Below, piece by piece: positions 10,621-23,900 of a DNA stretch of 64,000 bases (the stretch's first letter is position 1; every line of letters starts with the position of its first letter). Under the pieces are notes generated by a model, which saw only the letters and a program-made list of their open reading frames with translations, was not told the DNA's origin and searched no databases. The stretch is from Lithospermum erythrorhizon (Eukaryota; Streptophyta; Magnoliopsida; Boraginales; Boraginaceae): NCBI GenBank assembly GCA_019722365.1, contig JADFUC010000501.1, positions 2,356,001 through 2,420,000 of the forward strand. The letters run 5' to 3'. Position numbers and translations under genes: made by a program.

Positions 10621-12351
10621 TGTTGATCAGGACATGGGAAGTCTGGTCCGTTAGTATCACGTCTTTCGATGTGTTATTGTATAGTAGAGATGGGATAAGA
10701 TTGGAATAAAGTCGTCTGGTCCATTCTGAGAGATAGTTCGGCGCAATTTATTGTATTTGAGGTCAATTTAGCTTTTTTGTGCATATATTGTCTTTCTGAG
10801 AATTCGTGAGATTAATACATGGAATCATTATTCCATACATGGTGTTGAACTGAGGTTAAACAAAATCTGCCCTATTTTTTCATTACCCGAAACGATGGGT
10901 GGATCCCTTTAGAAGACAACGAATCCATACAGCGATTCGGCCCAGTGCAGCGTGGTAATCCCCAGGCGATCATAAGACCACTTATTATACGATTAAAAGC
11001 GATCTTCCAGACTGACATTATTACCCCAATAGTTCTTACTTAATCTGAATCTTGATGAATGGGCTTGTTAGATTAAACGTCTTTCCTCGGGAGAAGATTA
11101 CTTTTTCTTGAAGGTGCGAAATCAAGCAGGTTAATAACCACGACAAATTATTTGATTAGGCGTTGTGGTAAATATGCTGTTGATGGGTGTTGAGCATGGT
11201 GATCTGCCATCGAGGCGAAAATTTCTTTTATGAGGAAGTTTCTAACATAGGAGATACTTAAGCGATATAGTGCGGTCATGCTACTGCAAATGCTTGGTGA
11301 AATGAGTTTGGCGGCTTTGTGTTCAAAGCGTCCATGTCGGGTTGAGGAATATTTTTGGGAGATTCGCAGCCTCATGGGGCAATTTGCATAATTTGACACC
11401 GTTGCCCAGGCAATGCGTGTGGTAATTATTCTGGAAACGATTGGTGACTATGAGGTTGGAAAATAAAATTACCATGACTTTATGTATAGACAGATAAAGG
11501 ATCTTTATGGTTTCCTGTCGTTCCTCTTTAAGCTACTGCAAGAGCCATTGCATGCTGAACCACGCCTACCAGAAAATCCGGGAAGAAGAATCTCTCCGGA
11601 AGGCGAGTGATGCTCCGATTGGCAATGAGTTTGTGGCTTTATCTTTGAGGTCTAATCCTCGGATGGGGGATTATGTTGATAAGTCTAAATTATGGTGTAC
11701 TCATTGCAAGAAACAAGGTCATGAGGTTTCTACGTGTTTCTTGAAGGTGGGTTATCCGGAATGGTGGGAGACCCGGAATCGGAAAGGGGTGCATTCGGGT
11801 GCGGCAACCTCGAGGGGCGTGGGGTGTCGGGATTACGCTCTGAGGAATCGAGTTGCGGGCGAATGCATTTGAAATTTTGGAAGCGACTCTCGTGCAGGTG
11901 TTCTCGGATAGAGGCGATGCAGCGGTCTCGAGGAGCGATGCTTGTTCCGGCGATATCTCGGGACAGTGGCCGGCGTTTGATGAGTCGTCGGTAGTCGGTC
12001 TCCTTCCGCTGTCCCACGATCGGTTGATGGAGTAAGTCCGTTGATCTCTCTTGGAAAGCAGAGTTTGAGTTTTGTTCTGTAAAGTTAGACGTTCTGACGC
12101 CCATTTCCAGCAGGAGGGTGGCGGTCGGGACATGAGGTCGGAAGTACCCGGTCAGCCAATATCCCGACCTTCGATGTGTTGTGGCCTGGTGGAGATGCGG
12201 ACAAGATCGGGAGGTCCCAAAGTCGATCAGAGTTACGATGCTTGCGAGGAGATAGTTTGACCTAATTTATTATATTTAAGGCCCATTAACTTTTATCTAT
12301 ATATTACACTCTAAATTTATGAATTAATTTATAGAATCATTATTTCCTACA
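10621..12351 (+). mobile_element. Short LTR retroelement with only a gag remnant (TR-GAG-like)
   Basis: Two diverged LTRs (about 10621-10839 and 12119-12351) both begin TG and end CA and share 'cttcgatgtgtt', 'gagatag', 'aatttattatattt' and a similar 3' end. They are flanked by aattt (10616-10620) and aattc (12352-12356), a 4-of-5 match for a 5 bp target duplication. A degenerate primer site, TGGTGTTGAACTG, follows LTR1; a purine-rich tract precedes LTR2. The interior (about 1.28 kb) has only copia-type gag, with no protease, integrase or RT. Small gag-only LTR elements have been described as TR-GAGs. The copy is decayed. Confidence 0.65.
11100..11874 (+). pseudogene. Copia-type gag remnant with CCHC zinc knuckle
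   Basis: The frame opening at 11507 and closing at 11872 reads AYQKIREEESLRKAS, a phrase typical of plant copia gag (UBN2 family). It is followed at about 11694-11735 by CTHCKKQGHEVSTC, an exact C-x2-C-x4-H-x4-C knuckle, then KVGYPEWW. Upstream (11100-11506) gag-like words continue in changing frames (for instance the segment near 11340-11400), so the 5' part is frame-broken. Retroviral-type gag binds RNA and forms particles; this copy is very unlikely to work. The knuckle is intact but the rest is not. Confidence 0.7.
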
Positions 12352-12356
12352 AATTC

Positions 12357-14409
12357 GCATAACTTGTTCCTATATTATGTGAGTGTTTAATAATTCTGTT
12401 CAATACAATATTAAGAACTGCCAAGAGTGATAGAAAGATTGGTCATTGTTTATAATAAAATAATGTATGTCAATGTCATCCATACAAATCACATAATCAA
12501 TGAACTTTAAGTTTTTTTCTCTGAACTTTAGTCTTATTTATTAAGTAGATTAAATTTGGGGGTGTTTTTTATATTATGCCATGTATTGTGCTTTTGTCAA
12601 GTAACCCAACTATTAAATACCATATTAATTGAAGGTCAAGTTAAAGTAAAACATTACTACGGAGTATTATTAACTTATACTTTACATAATTGGTAAAAGC
12701 TTTCTTAATTTTTAGATTAATATGAAAAAACTAAAGAGTATCTTTTTTCAACGGGGACTCATAATCGAAAAAATATCCTTCTTAATACAGTGCAAGTCTT
12801 TAATACGGAGTATTGAATTATATGAATAACATTCTTGCCCATCTAATATATGTCGACATAACTTAAATTTTCAATTTTACATATATATTATAAAAGTTGA
12901 GTGTATTATTATTATATTCTAATCTCCAAAAGTAACACTTAAAATACCTTCTTTTCTTGAGTAACTATGTCTTCCATTTATTTTGTTTGATTTTTTATTT
13001 GTTATAGCATACAATTATGATGCCATAATTTGTATTTTCTGATATATGAATTAACAAGCAATTAACGTTAAAGGCTTAAACATCACAATTGCCGGAAACA
13101 ATGTAGTTGACTGCATGACACCATCTTGAAAATAAACATATGTGAAGTCTATTGCAACCAATCAATGGTAACCACTAAAACTTTGAAATCCAATGGAAAC
13201 ACCAAATACAAGTGACTCTTTAACACTTTCTCAAAACGAATGCCTCTCTGTTAATAAATTAAATTAGATTATCAACAATTCAACACTATGTCATCACTCA
13301 TCACAAGAAGAATGTGATCCATCATCCATACGAACAAATGTAATTGTTCTTCTTGCAAAATACCAACAAAATTAAAGAAAGGATGGAAAATAAAATATGC
13401 TATGTAACAAAATTCGTTTTCAATGTAATATTTATTGAAGTCTTTTATCTTTAATTTCTCCTTTGAATGAATTACTAGAATATTAGAAAACAGAAAAATG
13501 TAATTTAAAAAATTCAAAAGGAGTTCAAAATACAATGTAAAAAGAATCCAGATTAAAGTACCTTGTTCTTTTCTCCTTTATATTGTTCCTTGACCATGAC
13601 TTGTATGTTTTGTATTTTCTAAAGTTTTTTTGTATATTTAAGCAAATGGAAATATTAAATTGTGGGTTTTAAATAAACTACAAATATATACAATTTCATT
13701 GCTAGGATTAATTTAAACAATAAATGAGGAGACGAGTTAGAGGATGGATGCGAGGTGGACTGTTCGAAAATTGCACATGCTAAGGAAATCACAAGAGTAT
13801 GTAATTTTTTATTTTTTTTTTTTTTAAATTAGTGAAGAGTATGATTAGATAGTATTGTAAATTACGAATATAGATATTGAGTATTACAAATAACTATTCT
13901 GAAATTCCCTAACTAAACAAGGTTGAAGTAAGTATTAAAGAAAAGAAAGTAGAATATATTCTGCAAGGGCGTACATGGAAGTTTAGATCGAATCTTGGCA
14001 GAATTTATGAGTTATCGGCCGAGAATAAATAAATAAACAATATTTTTCTAATACATCAACACCTTAAGAACCCATCAATAATCTTGTATAAAACAAACCT
14101 TTAAGTATTTCACATTAAACTATAATTAAAATAAACTGGAGTAAAACTCCAAACCAAAATTTAATACTACCTTAATTCCAATTTTAATTGGAAGAGTTGA
14201 CTGATTGACTCAACCATTACAATATTCATTTTTTACCCTATAATAATCAAATTTAAATAATTTTCATTAAATTACAAAGACTAACATATAAGTTTGTAGG
14301 CTATACGATCAAATTATTACTAATAATACTTTATATAAATATAAAGTTAAACAGATGAATGATTACTTCAAAAATAAAATAACTATATATTAAGTAAAAA
14401 CATTTCATC
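12357..14409. other. Intergenic, AT-rich, no gene seen
   Basis: Low-complexity AT-rich DNA. It has two short 'acggagtatt' words near 12660 and 12803, of the kind often left by Stowaway or related MITE ends, but no complete element. A 14-base T run lies near 13812. No frame resembles a known protein. Confidence 0.45.
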
Positions 14410-14411
14410 TA

Positions 14412-15830
14412 CAGTAAAATCTCTTTAAATTAATACTCGATAAATTAATAAACTCTCTAAAATAATAAATTTGTCGGTTTCGACTTGGGCCAGTTAAAAA
14501 AAATTACAAAAATCGATAAAATAATAAGATAATATTTTTTTCGGAAATTCTTTTTATAATATAGGTCCCAAGAAAATCATAAATTAATAATTCTTAAAAA
14601 TTAAAAATAATTATTACAACTTAATGAAAATATGACTCTATAAGAATGAGAGAGTAATATAAATATTGTATGGAATTAAACTTATGAAATATGGACAGAC
14701 TAACTATATATTTATACATTAAAAACTCTATAAATTAATAACGTTGGGACCGGCGAAATTTATTAATTTAGAGTTATTAATTTATCGATAAATTAATAAA
14801 TTATTAATTTAAAGAATTTTTTAACAACATGAAGACATATATATACATTTAATGACTTCTTGAATTTATTGAGATAGATCTGAAAGATATAGAAGCATCC
14901 AGAACATATAAAAAGATAGTAGAAATACAAGAAGATAATAATGAAATAATATTAAATATTTCCATACCAGTTATAGTAATTACTTGAGTATTAAGTTTAA
15001 TATTATTACCATGAGTATTTCACATTATACTTATAAATATGAATTACGAATGCGCCCATGTATTTCATAAATTTAATTAATCTGATATTTAAATTCTTCT
15101 GCTTACATTCTTATAAAAAAAATTCAATCATATCTTATACAAAAAATACAATGACTTCTCATCTAAAAAGTGTTGCAAAATCAAGCCCATGGCGGATCAA
15201 ATACGTGAGATTATTGTAATTGAGAGAAATCATCAAGCCGATCACGCAAAAAGACTTTGAAGTATGGTGCGAGGAAAATTTTCATTCGAACTTTAAAAGA
15301 AAACAAACTATAAAGTCATATTTTCATTAAGTTGTAATAATTGTTGTTTTCAATTTCTAAGAATTATTAATTTATGATTTTCTTGGGACCTATATTATAA
15401 ATGGATTTTCCAAAAAAAATTTATCTTATTATTTTATCGATTTTTGTAATTTTTTAAGCGGCCAAAGTGAGGCCAGGACAAATTTATTATTTTAGAGAGT
15501 TTATTAATTTATAGAGTTTTTATTGTAGTTACGTGAAATACTTATGGTAATAATACTAAAATTAATACTCAATTAATTAATATGACTAATATGGAAATAA
15601 TTAATAGTATTTTCTTATTATCTTCTTTATTCTATTATCTTGGAGAGATATGTACGGATGATTTTCACGTCTTTGGGATCGATGCAAATAAATTGATAAG
15701 TGTTAAATGTATGTCTTGCATGTTGTTAAAAAACTCTTTAAATTAATAAATTATTAATTTATCGTTAAAATTAATAACTCTAAATTAATAAATTTAACGA
15801 TCCCAACACTATTAATTTATCATAATCGCA
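14412..15830. mobile_element. Cluster of Emigrant/pogo-like MITE sequence in inverted array
   Basis: 14412 starts CAGTAAAATCTCTTTAAATT after a TA. At 15526 the complement ends in the same family's terminus before another TA. 14412-14650 is inverted at about 15296-15526. A second inverted pair, 14715-15025 against about 15535-15828, includes 'gttgggacc' and 'acaacatg'. These two pairs interleave (order A, B-C, A', C'-B') rather than nest, so at least two insertions or an inversion are needed. The CAGTAAAA(C/T)CTCT terminus with TA duplication is known from Emigrant-type, pogo-related MITEs. No transposase was recognised in the loop (15030-15290). Confidence 0.6.
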
Positions 15831-16686
15831 GATTGTCGTTTTAAATTTTTGTTCATCTCTTGAACTTTGACCTTAAATATATTTGTTTGTGTTATATAAT
15901 ATCTTATAAAAACTATATCAATGAAAATTACATTTCAAACTCTTTCCATTGATATATTTTTTATAAGATATTATACTATAGCTCATATTAAATCAGACCA
16001 ACAAAAAAATTAAAAAGATAGACAATCTTTGTGAATGAAAAATAATACACTATACATTGAAATGAAGGAACTATTATTATACTTTTACTAATACAAATTT
16101 GAATGAAAGAAAATCACTGAATCTTTAACAAACCAAAAAGGCTTAAATTATATATTTACCTTTTTTAATAACTACATAAAGTTGAATAATTAAATTTACT
16201 TCATAAACAATAAACCACAACATCAACAAAAAGTCATACACAAAAACAAAAGAACAAACTCCTCCCTCTCTTCCTTCTCAACCATTTCTTAGATTCTTCC
16301 AAATGGTTTTTCCTCATAATTATTAATTGGATTATACATAATATTAACTAAAAACCATATTAATTTTATTCAATATTACTTACAATATAATTTTTATTAT
16401 ACTTTTTAGTGTTTTTTTTATAGGACTTACAAGACCAAAAAAAGGAGAAAATAAAAAAAAGAAACTTCTTTGGGTCATTGCTTTTTTTTTTTGCATAATA
16501 TAACTTGCAAGAAAAATAAAATCTTTCATACCCAGAAGCAAAAATACTGAAGACTATAATTAATCATATTTAAAAAAAGAAATTAAATTTTTAAATTTTA
16601 ATACATAAACTGTATTTTTTCAGTTTCTTTCTGAATTTTTATCAGAATTTTGTATATTGAATTCTTGAAAGAAAAAATTGTTGGAT
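15831..16686. promoter_or_regulatory. Upstream region of the GATA gene, with a hairpin repeat
   Basis: Bases 15892-15975 form an inverted repeat (tataatatcttataaaaa... against ...tttttataagatatta) that may be a small MITE. A CT-rich tract at about 16259-16290 and the AT-rich sequence up to 16686 probably include the promoter and 5' UTR. No specific TATA box can be assigned with confidence. Confidence 0.4.
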
Positions 16687-19600
16687 ATGGGAAAACAAGG
16701 ACCTTGTTATCATTGTGGTGTTACAAGTGAGTTTGTTTGGACAAGTTTTGATATTGAAGTTGCAAAATGTGTTCTTTCATGAATTTGTATTGTAAGACTA
16801 GTTGTTTAATGATAGAAGTGAATAATAAATGCTTGTTGTAATTTAGAGAAAAGGGTATATTCACAAATGAAGATTGATAAACGATTTTGATAGTATCCAT
16901 TTTGCATAATGTTGTTTGGTTTGTTTCTAGTTCAACCATGAATCTGTAAATCTTAATTTATAGTGAGTGGAAATGAATTGAGTTTGTTCTTGGTTCTCTA
17001 ATCTTATTATTATTCACTGAATTGAGTGTGAACTAGTCTTTGACTCTTAAATGTCATAGATGTTAGATTGAAGTATTTTGGACATGCCTTTTAGTTATTG
17101 GAATCGAGTAGTCTTTGATCCATTTTTAGTTTCTGGGGAGGGGGCTTAAGTCGTTGGGAATACGATGACTATACTGTTTCACTGCCTTCTACTACTATAT
17201 TTGTGTGTATGGGTAATGATCATAAGTTCGAATAGGAAGTTAGTGAATGTGTGGACGTTGTTCAGATGATCATTCTCGATTTTGGGAACTTTTTTCTAAT
17301 TAAGAATGTCTTTACCGGTATTGTTTTTATATGTGTCGTTGGCTGCTTATTTGTCAACCATTTGATCATTTGCACCGTTCTTGAACTGTTTCTGCGTTCT
17401 TACCTTATTGGATGTATTCGCAACGTGCTCCATGTGAGGTGTTTGTTCATCCCAAATAAAACTTCTTGTTTTGATGACATTACTTCTTTCGAGCACATAA
17501 TTTATTTTGTTCATCTAGAAGACTCGGATTCTGATATTTGTTGTTGAGAAGCTTGTTGGAACTCCTATATGCCTATGCCCTGTGCTATCGGATGAGTGGA
17601 GCTATCTAATCACTCTGTTATTACTTATAACTTGTTTCCTAGTCAGAGTTGTTAAATGAACTTGGGGAGAGTCCACAAGAGCGAGTTTGTTCTGTTTTTC
17701 GAATGATCATGACTTCAAATTGTTTCTTCTCAGGCACCCCTCTCTGGCGGAATGGGCCTCCAGAGAAGCCAGTTCTCTGCAATGCTTGTGGATCTCGGTG
17801 GAGGACTAAAGGAACATTGGCGAACTATACTCCCCTTCATTCTAGGGCTGAACCTGATGACCTTGTACATCATAGGTCTTCTAGGATGAAGAACATATCA
17901 ATCAAGAACAAAGATGAAAATATTCTTAAAAGAAAGCAAAACTGTGATAGTGTAGATACAGGAGGCTTTATTTCCAACCATAACTATGGTTCAAATAAAG
18001 TGTTGGACGAGGATACAAGTAACCGATCAAGTTCTGGATCTGCTATCTCCAATTCTGAGAGTTGTGTTCAATTAAATAGTGCCGATGCAAGTGATTTCAC
18101 AGGTTAATTTATTCAGCCTGCTTGTAAATCGTATATCATTCTGATTTTTTTCTCATTCTAATATTCTTAGGTAAACCTTTCTCAGCAGTACACACCTGTT
18201 AGAACAGTTCAAGAATTCCAACCTATCTTCATTCTTATTATTGAGTCTTTTGCACCATGATATTAGCAACTAGATACCACATTAATAGCACATATGTTTT
18301 CACCTTGAAAATTTTATCGTTAAGAAATATGTTATGAACAAATTCTTATCGTATACGAATACAATACATCATTAGCTCATAAGTTTGTTTATAAAATCTC
18401 CATATTCAACCTTTCTATTTTATTTAGTCTGATGGTCTTGTCATTCATTGCTACTCTTGTTCTTTATGTTTCTTGTTTTTTATTGATCATATTGCATCAC
18501 TATCCCTTATGTCTAGTGGAACATTAGCTGATCTCTGACTTCCATGTCTGCTCATTGGCCATCTTAGGTCCCTCCCAATCAACTGTTTGGGATTCAACAG
18601 TGCCCTCAAGGAAGAGAACTTGTTTTTCACGCCTTAACCCATCCTCGGTTGAGAAGCTCACCAAAGATCTTTATACAATCTTGCATGACCAACAATTTTC
18701 ATACTTATCTGGATCTTCTGAAGAAGATTTGCTCTTCGATAGTGACAAATCTATGGTATCAGTTGAGATAGGACATGGTAGTGTTCTCATGCGGCATCCC
18801 AATTCGGTAGCTCGGGAAGAAGAATCGGAGGCCAGCTCCCTTTCAATTGATTATAAGAAACTCCCCGCTAATGAGGCTTATTCATGTATGACTACCCTTC
18901 CTGTACATACTATTAATAAGGATGTCAATTTACCGAACATTGGAACTGAGATAGTGAAGAAGCCTAGTGGCCCTGAGTTGCATAAAGAGCAAATGAAGAG
19001 GTACTTCCTCATTTTCTCCTATAATCCACTTGTGTTTCTAGTGATTTAGAGGCAACAGTACAACAAGGGTGCTGCATGAATGATTATCATAATAGCAAGA
19101 GGACAAATAATAATTTATTCAGATGTTGGATGTTTAGAACTTTTTATCTCTTGTTTCTCTGTTTAAGCATTATGAGTTACCCTATGAGACTCGGTTTGAA
19201 GTTCATTATTTTTAGGCTTATGATATAGAGGTGTTCAGATAAACATTCATAAATCCAAGTTGATCCTTGTATATTCATTTATCAACGTTTTATTCAACTC
19301 AATTAATGGGGTTTATGTACAATCTAAATTTGGATTTTTATGTAGTGTTTGAATCGGTGAATTAATACACCGAAAATACTGTTAATTTTCAAGATTGAAT
19401 CGATGATCTCTTTCATTAACATCACAGGGACAAGCACCAGCTTGAAAAGTTACAGTTTCTGGGGCATCACAATTCACCATTACGCTTTCTAGACCTCAAA
19501 GTAAGCTTGGTTATCATACTTCCTTTCTTCCAGTTCTTTTTTTATTCTTTTTTCTTCCGGATCTTTCAAAAGTATGCAATGTACTTTGTATGACCATTAC

Positions 19601-20973
19601 TCTAAATAACTGCAGGACATCCTTAGCTATGAAGAGTTTGTTGGCCAACTTAAAAAGGATGAACAGCATCAACTACTGAAGTATTTGCCTTCTATCGACA
19701 ATTCTGCTCTCCCAGATAGGTTTGTATTATGTTACACCAGGAGCAACATTATACTTCCTGGAAATATTTTTGCACTCCACTTGTGTTAAAAAGGAGCAAA
19801 AATATATCGAAGTGCACTGTAACAATATTTGTAATGCGACAATCACCCCCCTTAATCACTGGACGCATTTTGGAGTGTCATTAGAACTTTCCGATAGCAC
19901 TCTTAAGCTTATGAACACCAAACGCCTCTATAGTGAGAAGGTTGTAACCGAGGAATGTATCAATTATGTATATCTTGTAATACATAATATATTTTATTAT
20001 TATTATTAACATGTATTGGTAGTTTGGTACTTATTAATGCATGCTAAAATGAGCTAATATAATAAGCTGCTTTTATGCCCACAGTTTGAAAGACATGTTT
20101 GGGAGCACACTGTTCAAGGAGAACATCTCTGCATTCCAGAAACTTCTAGCGGAAGGTGTATTTGATAACACATTCACAGGCGCCAGTATAGAAAATTGTA
20201 GAACATTGAAGAGGCTTGTATTGTGCAATCTAACAAAGTCAAAATGGGTGGAAAAATATACTCTTCTCAAGGTTTGAATAGACGTTGTAATTAATTTCAG
20301 TGTTTCCTGAAAAGTTTAGCTATCTTTCATTTGGAATACTTTGCTAATAGGAACCTTTCTGATTAGGATGATGTAGGATGCGAAAATGGCAGCAGTCCAT
20401 CCAATATAGCAGGCGCCAGTGCTGTTGCAAGTGCGCATTCAGTGAACGCAAAGATATCACGAGATGGCCAATACTCGAAATTTTCAGGTTAGCCATTATA
20501 GTCTTCAAATGCAATTGAAATTGACTGAACTGCTGTCCGAGGGTGAATTTTCAGGTTAGCCATTATAGTCTTCAAATGCAATCGAAATTTTTGCCTCGTA
20601 AAAACTCCTTTCAAAGATAGAAGTCTTTATTTAATAGGTTCACAATTTTATATGTTAATCACTTAACCACCACCTTTTTACATTAGGGACCAATACTATG
20701 ATGAAAACGGGTACCGGAATGAAGGAAATCACAGATAATGATAATGGCTCTTTTCTCAGTCCAAGAAGCCTTTTTGCATCACCTCCTGAAAATAGCTCCC
20801 TTGTGCTGGACTCTCTTCAATACACAGATGAGAGTTCCGATCAAGAGTTTCTGTTACGTATTCCATCGAACAACTCCTTCCCACAGGCAAAACTACTTAT
20901 CCGGTCTTCAAATTATGCGCCCCCAGCCAGCACTGGTAGCAGTTCTGCTTATCAGCAGCTTCTTCAGCCTTGA
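16687..20973 (+). CDS. GATA26: GATA-type zinc finger transcription factor (GATA26/27 type)
   Basis: Plant GATA factor with an N-terminal finger and a C-terminal DEUBAD/ASXH-like domain. Exons: 16687-16726, 17734-18102, 18568-19000, 19428-19500, 19616-19719, 20085-20271, 20367-20487 and 20687-20973, giving 537 residues with all phases consistent. The finger is C7-x2-C10-x18-C29-x2-C32 ([20 protein letters not shown] then CNACGSRW). Residues about 306-400 (exons 5-6) carry [24 protein letters not shown] and [11 protein letters not shown], the DEUBAD-like helices. In animals such regions contact deubiquitinases; in plants their partner is less clear. The protein should act in the nucleus at GATA motifs. 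Intron 1 is about 1 kb and splits the finger after residue 13, as in Arabidopsis GATA26/27. The donor after exon 7 is duplicated (see findings). Confidence 0.93.
20481..20590 (+). repeat. 67 bp tandem duplication that copies a splice donor
   Basis: The string beginning ttttcag|gttagccatt at 20481 recurs at 20548 with one change in about 40 bases. The first copy contains the donor used by exon 7 of the GATA gene (after 20487); the second supplies an identical donor 67 bp downstream. Confidence 0.9.
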
Positions 20974-23900
20974 CAGCTGTAGCAACCTGAAGCAGTAGGC
21001 GGCTCATCATTCATCAGCCTCTTCGGCTCTCACTTCATGGGAATAGAGTTAGGCTTTGAGCTTAACATATTATGTATGGTAAACATAACGAGGCTTGAAT
21101 ATCTGTTCGACTTGTACCATATACTTGGATTTTAGAAAGTGGAAGAGGCTAAGAATTTTGTAAGTTAACTAAATGTTGTAACGTTCATGGTTGAAAATGC
21201 TGACTTGGGCGGTAATTTTCAGGATTGTTGTATGCTACCCTATTATAGTCTCCAGATGATACATCTAAGCAGAGAACATTAAGGGTTGTTATACTTTTCA
21301 AATCCATTTGCTTCCATAGTAAAGACTATTTTCGACATATACCGTTCGATGCCATAACAGAGAAAGAACGTTCATTCTTACTTAAGCAAGAATGCATAAT
21401 TTCCAAAAAAGAAGACAGATGATAGTATGTAAGTATTCGGCGAATCTTAACTAGAATATGACAGATGAACTATCCAGGACCCAAGCAAATACATTGATAA
21501 CAGGGCAATTATAATGCGTAGAACATATGTTAGACAACATGTAATCTTTTTTGTTTTGCAAAGTAGCTACCAAGATGCCAAAAATGTTAAGAATTTTATC
21601 ACGAATTGTGTGATACCATGTTGTGATAAGCTTCGGATGCATCAGGATCACGACAATAATAGGCAAACAGATGTTATAACGAATTGAGATATGACGAAGC
21701 AGAGAAAATAATCACGGAAATTAAATCAAGCGCAAGGATTTGCGGTTCGCGTCAGCGTGAAAGGTGCGTAGATCTGGCTGCGGTCGCTGTAATATGTGAA
21801 GATTGTTATAGGACTCGAAAAATCCCTCGCGGCGAACTACCGGCGGATGTTTCTTACGCTTGAAAACTCAAGTATGAAAATCTCATATATCTTTATTGAA
21901 TCTACCGTGAAACTAACTATAAAGCTTGTAAAATTATAATAAAAGCTGTAATTGAAATAAAATAAACTCTCATTTTCTTTTCCAACTATCATTACTAGAA
22001 TAGTGATGTTTCCACACACACAAAAATACTACAAAAAAAAGATATTTATAGGTTTCACAAAATAAGAAGCCTATAACTTGAATTAGTTTTTTTTTTAGAA
22101 AAGAAGTCATGATTAATTATTTAAAAAATAATTAATTAATCGAGAAGAAAAGCTACAAAAGAAACAAATTTCTTTGTTATCGAATATTTTAAGTGTAATC
22201 TTAGAAATAATTCGGGTATTTGCGTGTTTGAAACACGTCTGACAAATAATCAATTTATCAAGAACTCGATCCATATGATGGTTGCGTTTTTCTGATACAA
22301 TCTTTCCGGGAACCCCAAATCCCTCCCCCCTACCGGAACTTCGGACACATTTCCTGTGCACCTTCACATCCAGAAAGACCCAACTATCGATGTGCGTCTC
22401 ATTGTTCTAATATCCGCCTATTTTTCCACTTTCCAAACACGATATGTTCGTTATTAATCCCACAACGACATGCCCAATTGCTCTCACCCCAAGGGGTCAC
22501 ATTCTATGCGCCATTACCCATAGAATCGGAAAAATCAAGGTTGGTTCGATTCGAAGGGATTCGAGCTTGATTCAGTTCGTAGGAAGAATCAATTTTGATG
22601 ATAAAATATGGAAGAAATACAAATAAAATTGCTTAAATTTATGTGGATTCGAACCAAACCGAACTTCGAATCCCGAAATTTTCAACCAAACTTCTCGAGG
22701 CAAATCAGAACTTTTAGGACCAATATTATTAATCGATAACAATCATAAAAAATCAGTAACTTGCCTCGACAAACAAGCATAATAAATTTGAGTGGTTAAA
22801 TGACTTTTCGTCAGTGAGACGATATTAGTAGATTTATCGATAAGACAACGAAGCCTATCAGTTGTTGTACCCTGCCTCCGCCTCAATTTTCAATTTTTTT
22901 TGCGGGGTTTAGTTGTTTTTTAAGGGATGTATTTGAATTCTTTTTTGGAGCGAAATTTTGAATCCGTTTGATCTTCCCGCTGCTTTTAATATTTTATTAC
23001 TGTGAGTTGACGTGGCATTCGTGTTCTATTTCAAGTATATGTTGAGATGGCGCCTAAATGTCCGTACGTTTAAGAAGATTTCGATTTTTATTTATTTATA
23101 TATTAGAGTTAATTTTATTCCCAACCATTGTTATAATGAAATATTTAAATGAATAAAAGCATTATAGAGTAGCGATAGTTATTGAACCGTGTTGTTATCT
23201 CGCGTTGCATTAGAAATATGTCTTAGCCAGACTCTTATCTTGTGCTTATTTTTAATTAATTTACAAACAAAAAAATATACATGTGATAATCTTGTCAATC
23301 ATTGGAATCAATTTAAAAATAGTATGTTAAGTTCATTTTAATTGTGATTTTGTAGTTTTAATGAAAAAGCTGTCATGATGACGTGGTAAAGAGCTTTCCA
23401 TTATTTTGATAATTAGCATCGATATATGAAGATAATTCGAACAAACATAACTATCATCTACTTAATATTGGAGATACCGCTAATGCGGAAATTAGAAAAA
23501 ATTAGAAGATACGACGGTCCTCCTCAACTTTAAAAGTGTAGACACTACCATATAATTATAAGTTGTTTATATAAAATATTATGTATAGTAATTAATCCTC
23601 CTCAATAGTCACGGACTCACGGTATTTTTATTTTAAGATGGGCCAAATAAATACAAATATGATAATTGTATAAAATTTAAAAGGCGGAGCTAGATTTTAA
23701 TTTTAAGATGGATCAAATAAACACAAATATCATATTGTATAAAATTTAAAGGGGCTATATAAAATTTATGACAAATGATTCGGTAAAGTAAATTTTGTTA
23801 AATCTAAAGGGATAAAATCCAATTTTTGAAAAATTGGGTGAGACCTAAGCCTACCTTGGCTCCTTAAGAGCTCCGCCATTGTCAATAGTAATGAAGTATT

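Noticed and set aside
11690..12133. Long overlapping minus-strand frames (147 and 124 codons)
   Set aside because: They are antisense shadows of the GC-rich gag tail and LTR; several frames are open at once because of base composition.
13272..13535. Minus-strand frame of 87 codons with Phe/Ile/Tyr-rich composition
   Set aside because: AT-rich low-complexity translation, no homology seen and no gene context.
16721..16939. Minus-strand frame over the GATA first exon
   Set aside because: Shadow of the zinc-finger exon and intron 1.
22113..22367. Minus-strand frame of 84 codons
   Set aside because: It lies in repeat-like DNA and shows no family match; the Cys spacing is not a known motif.
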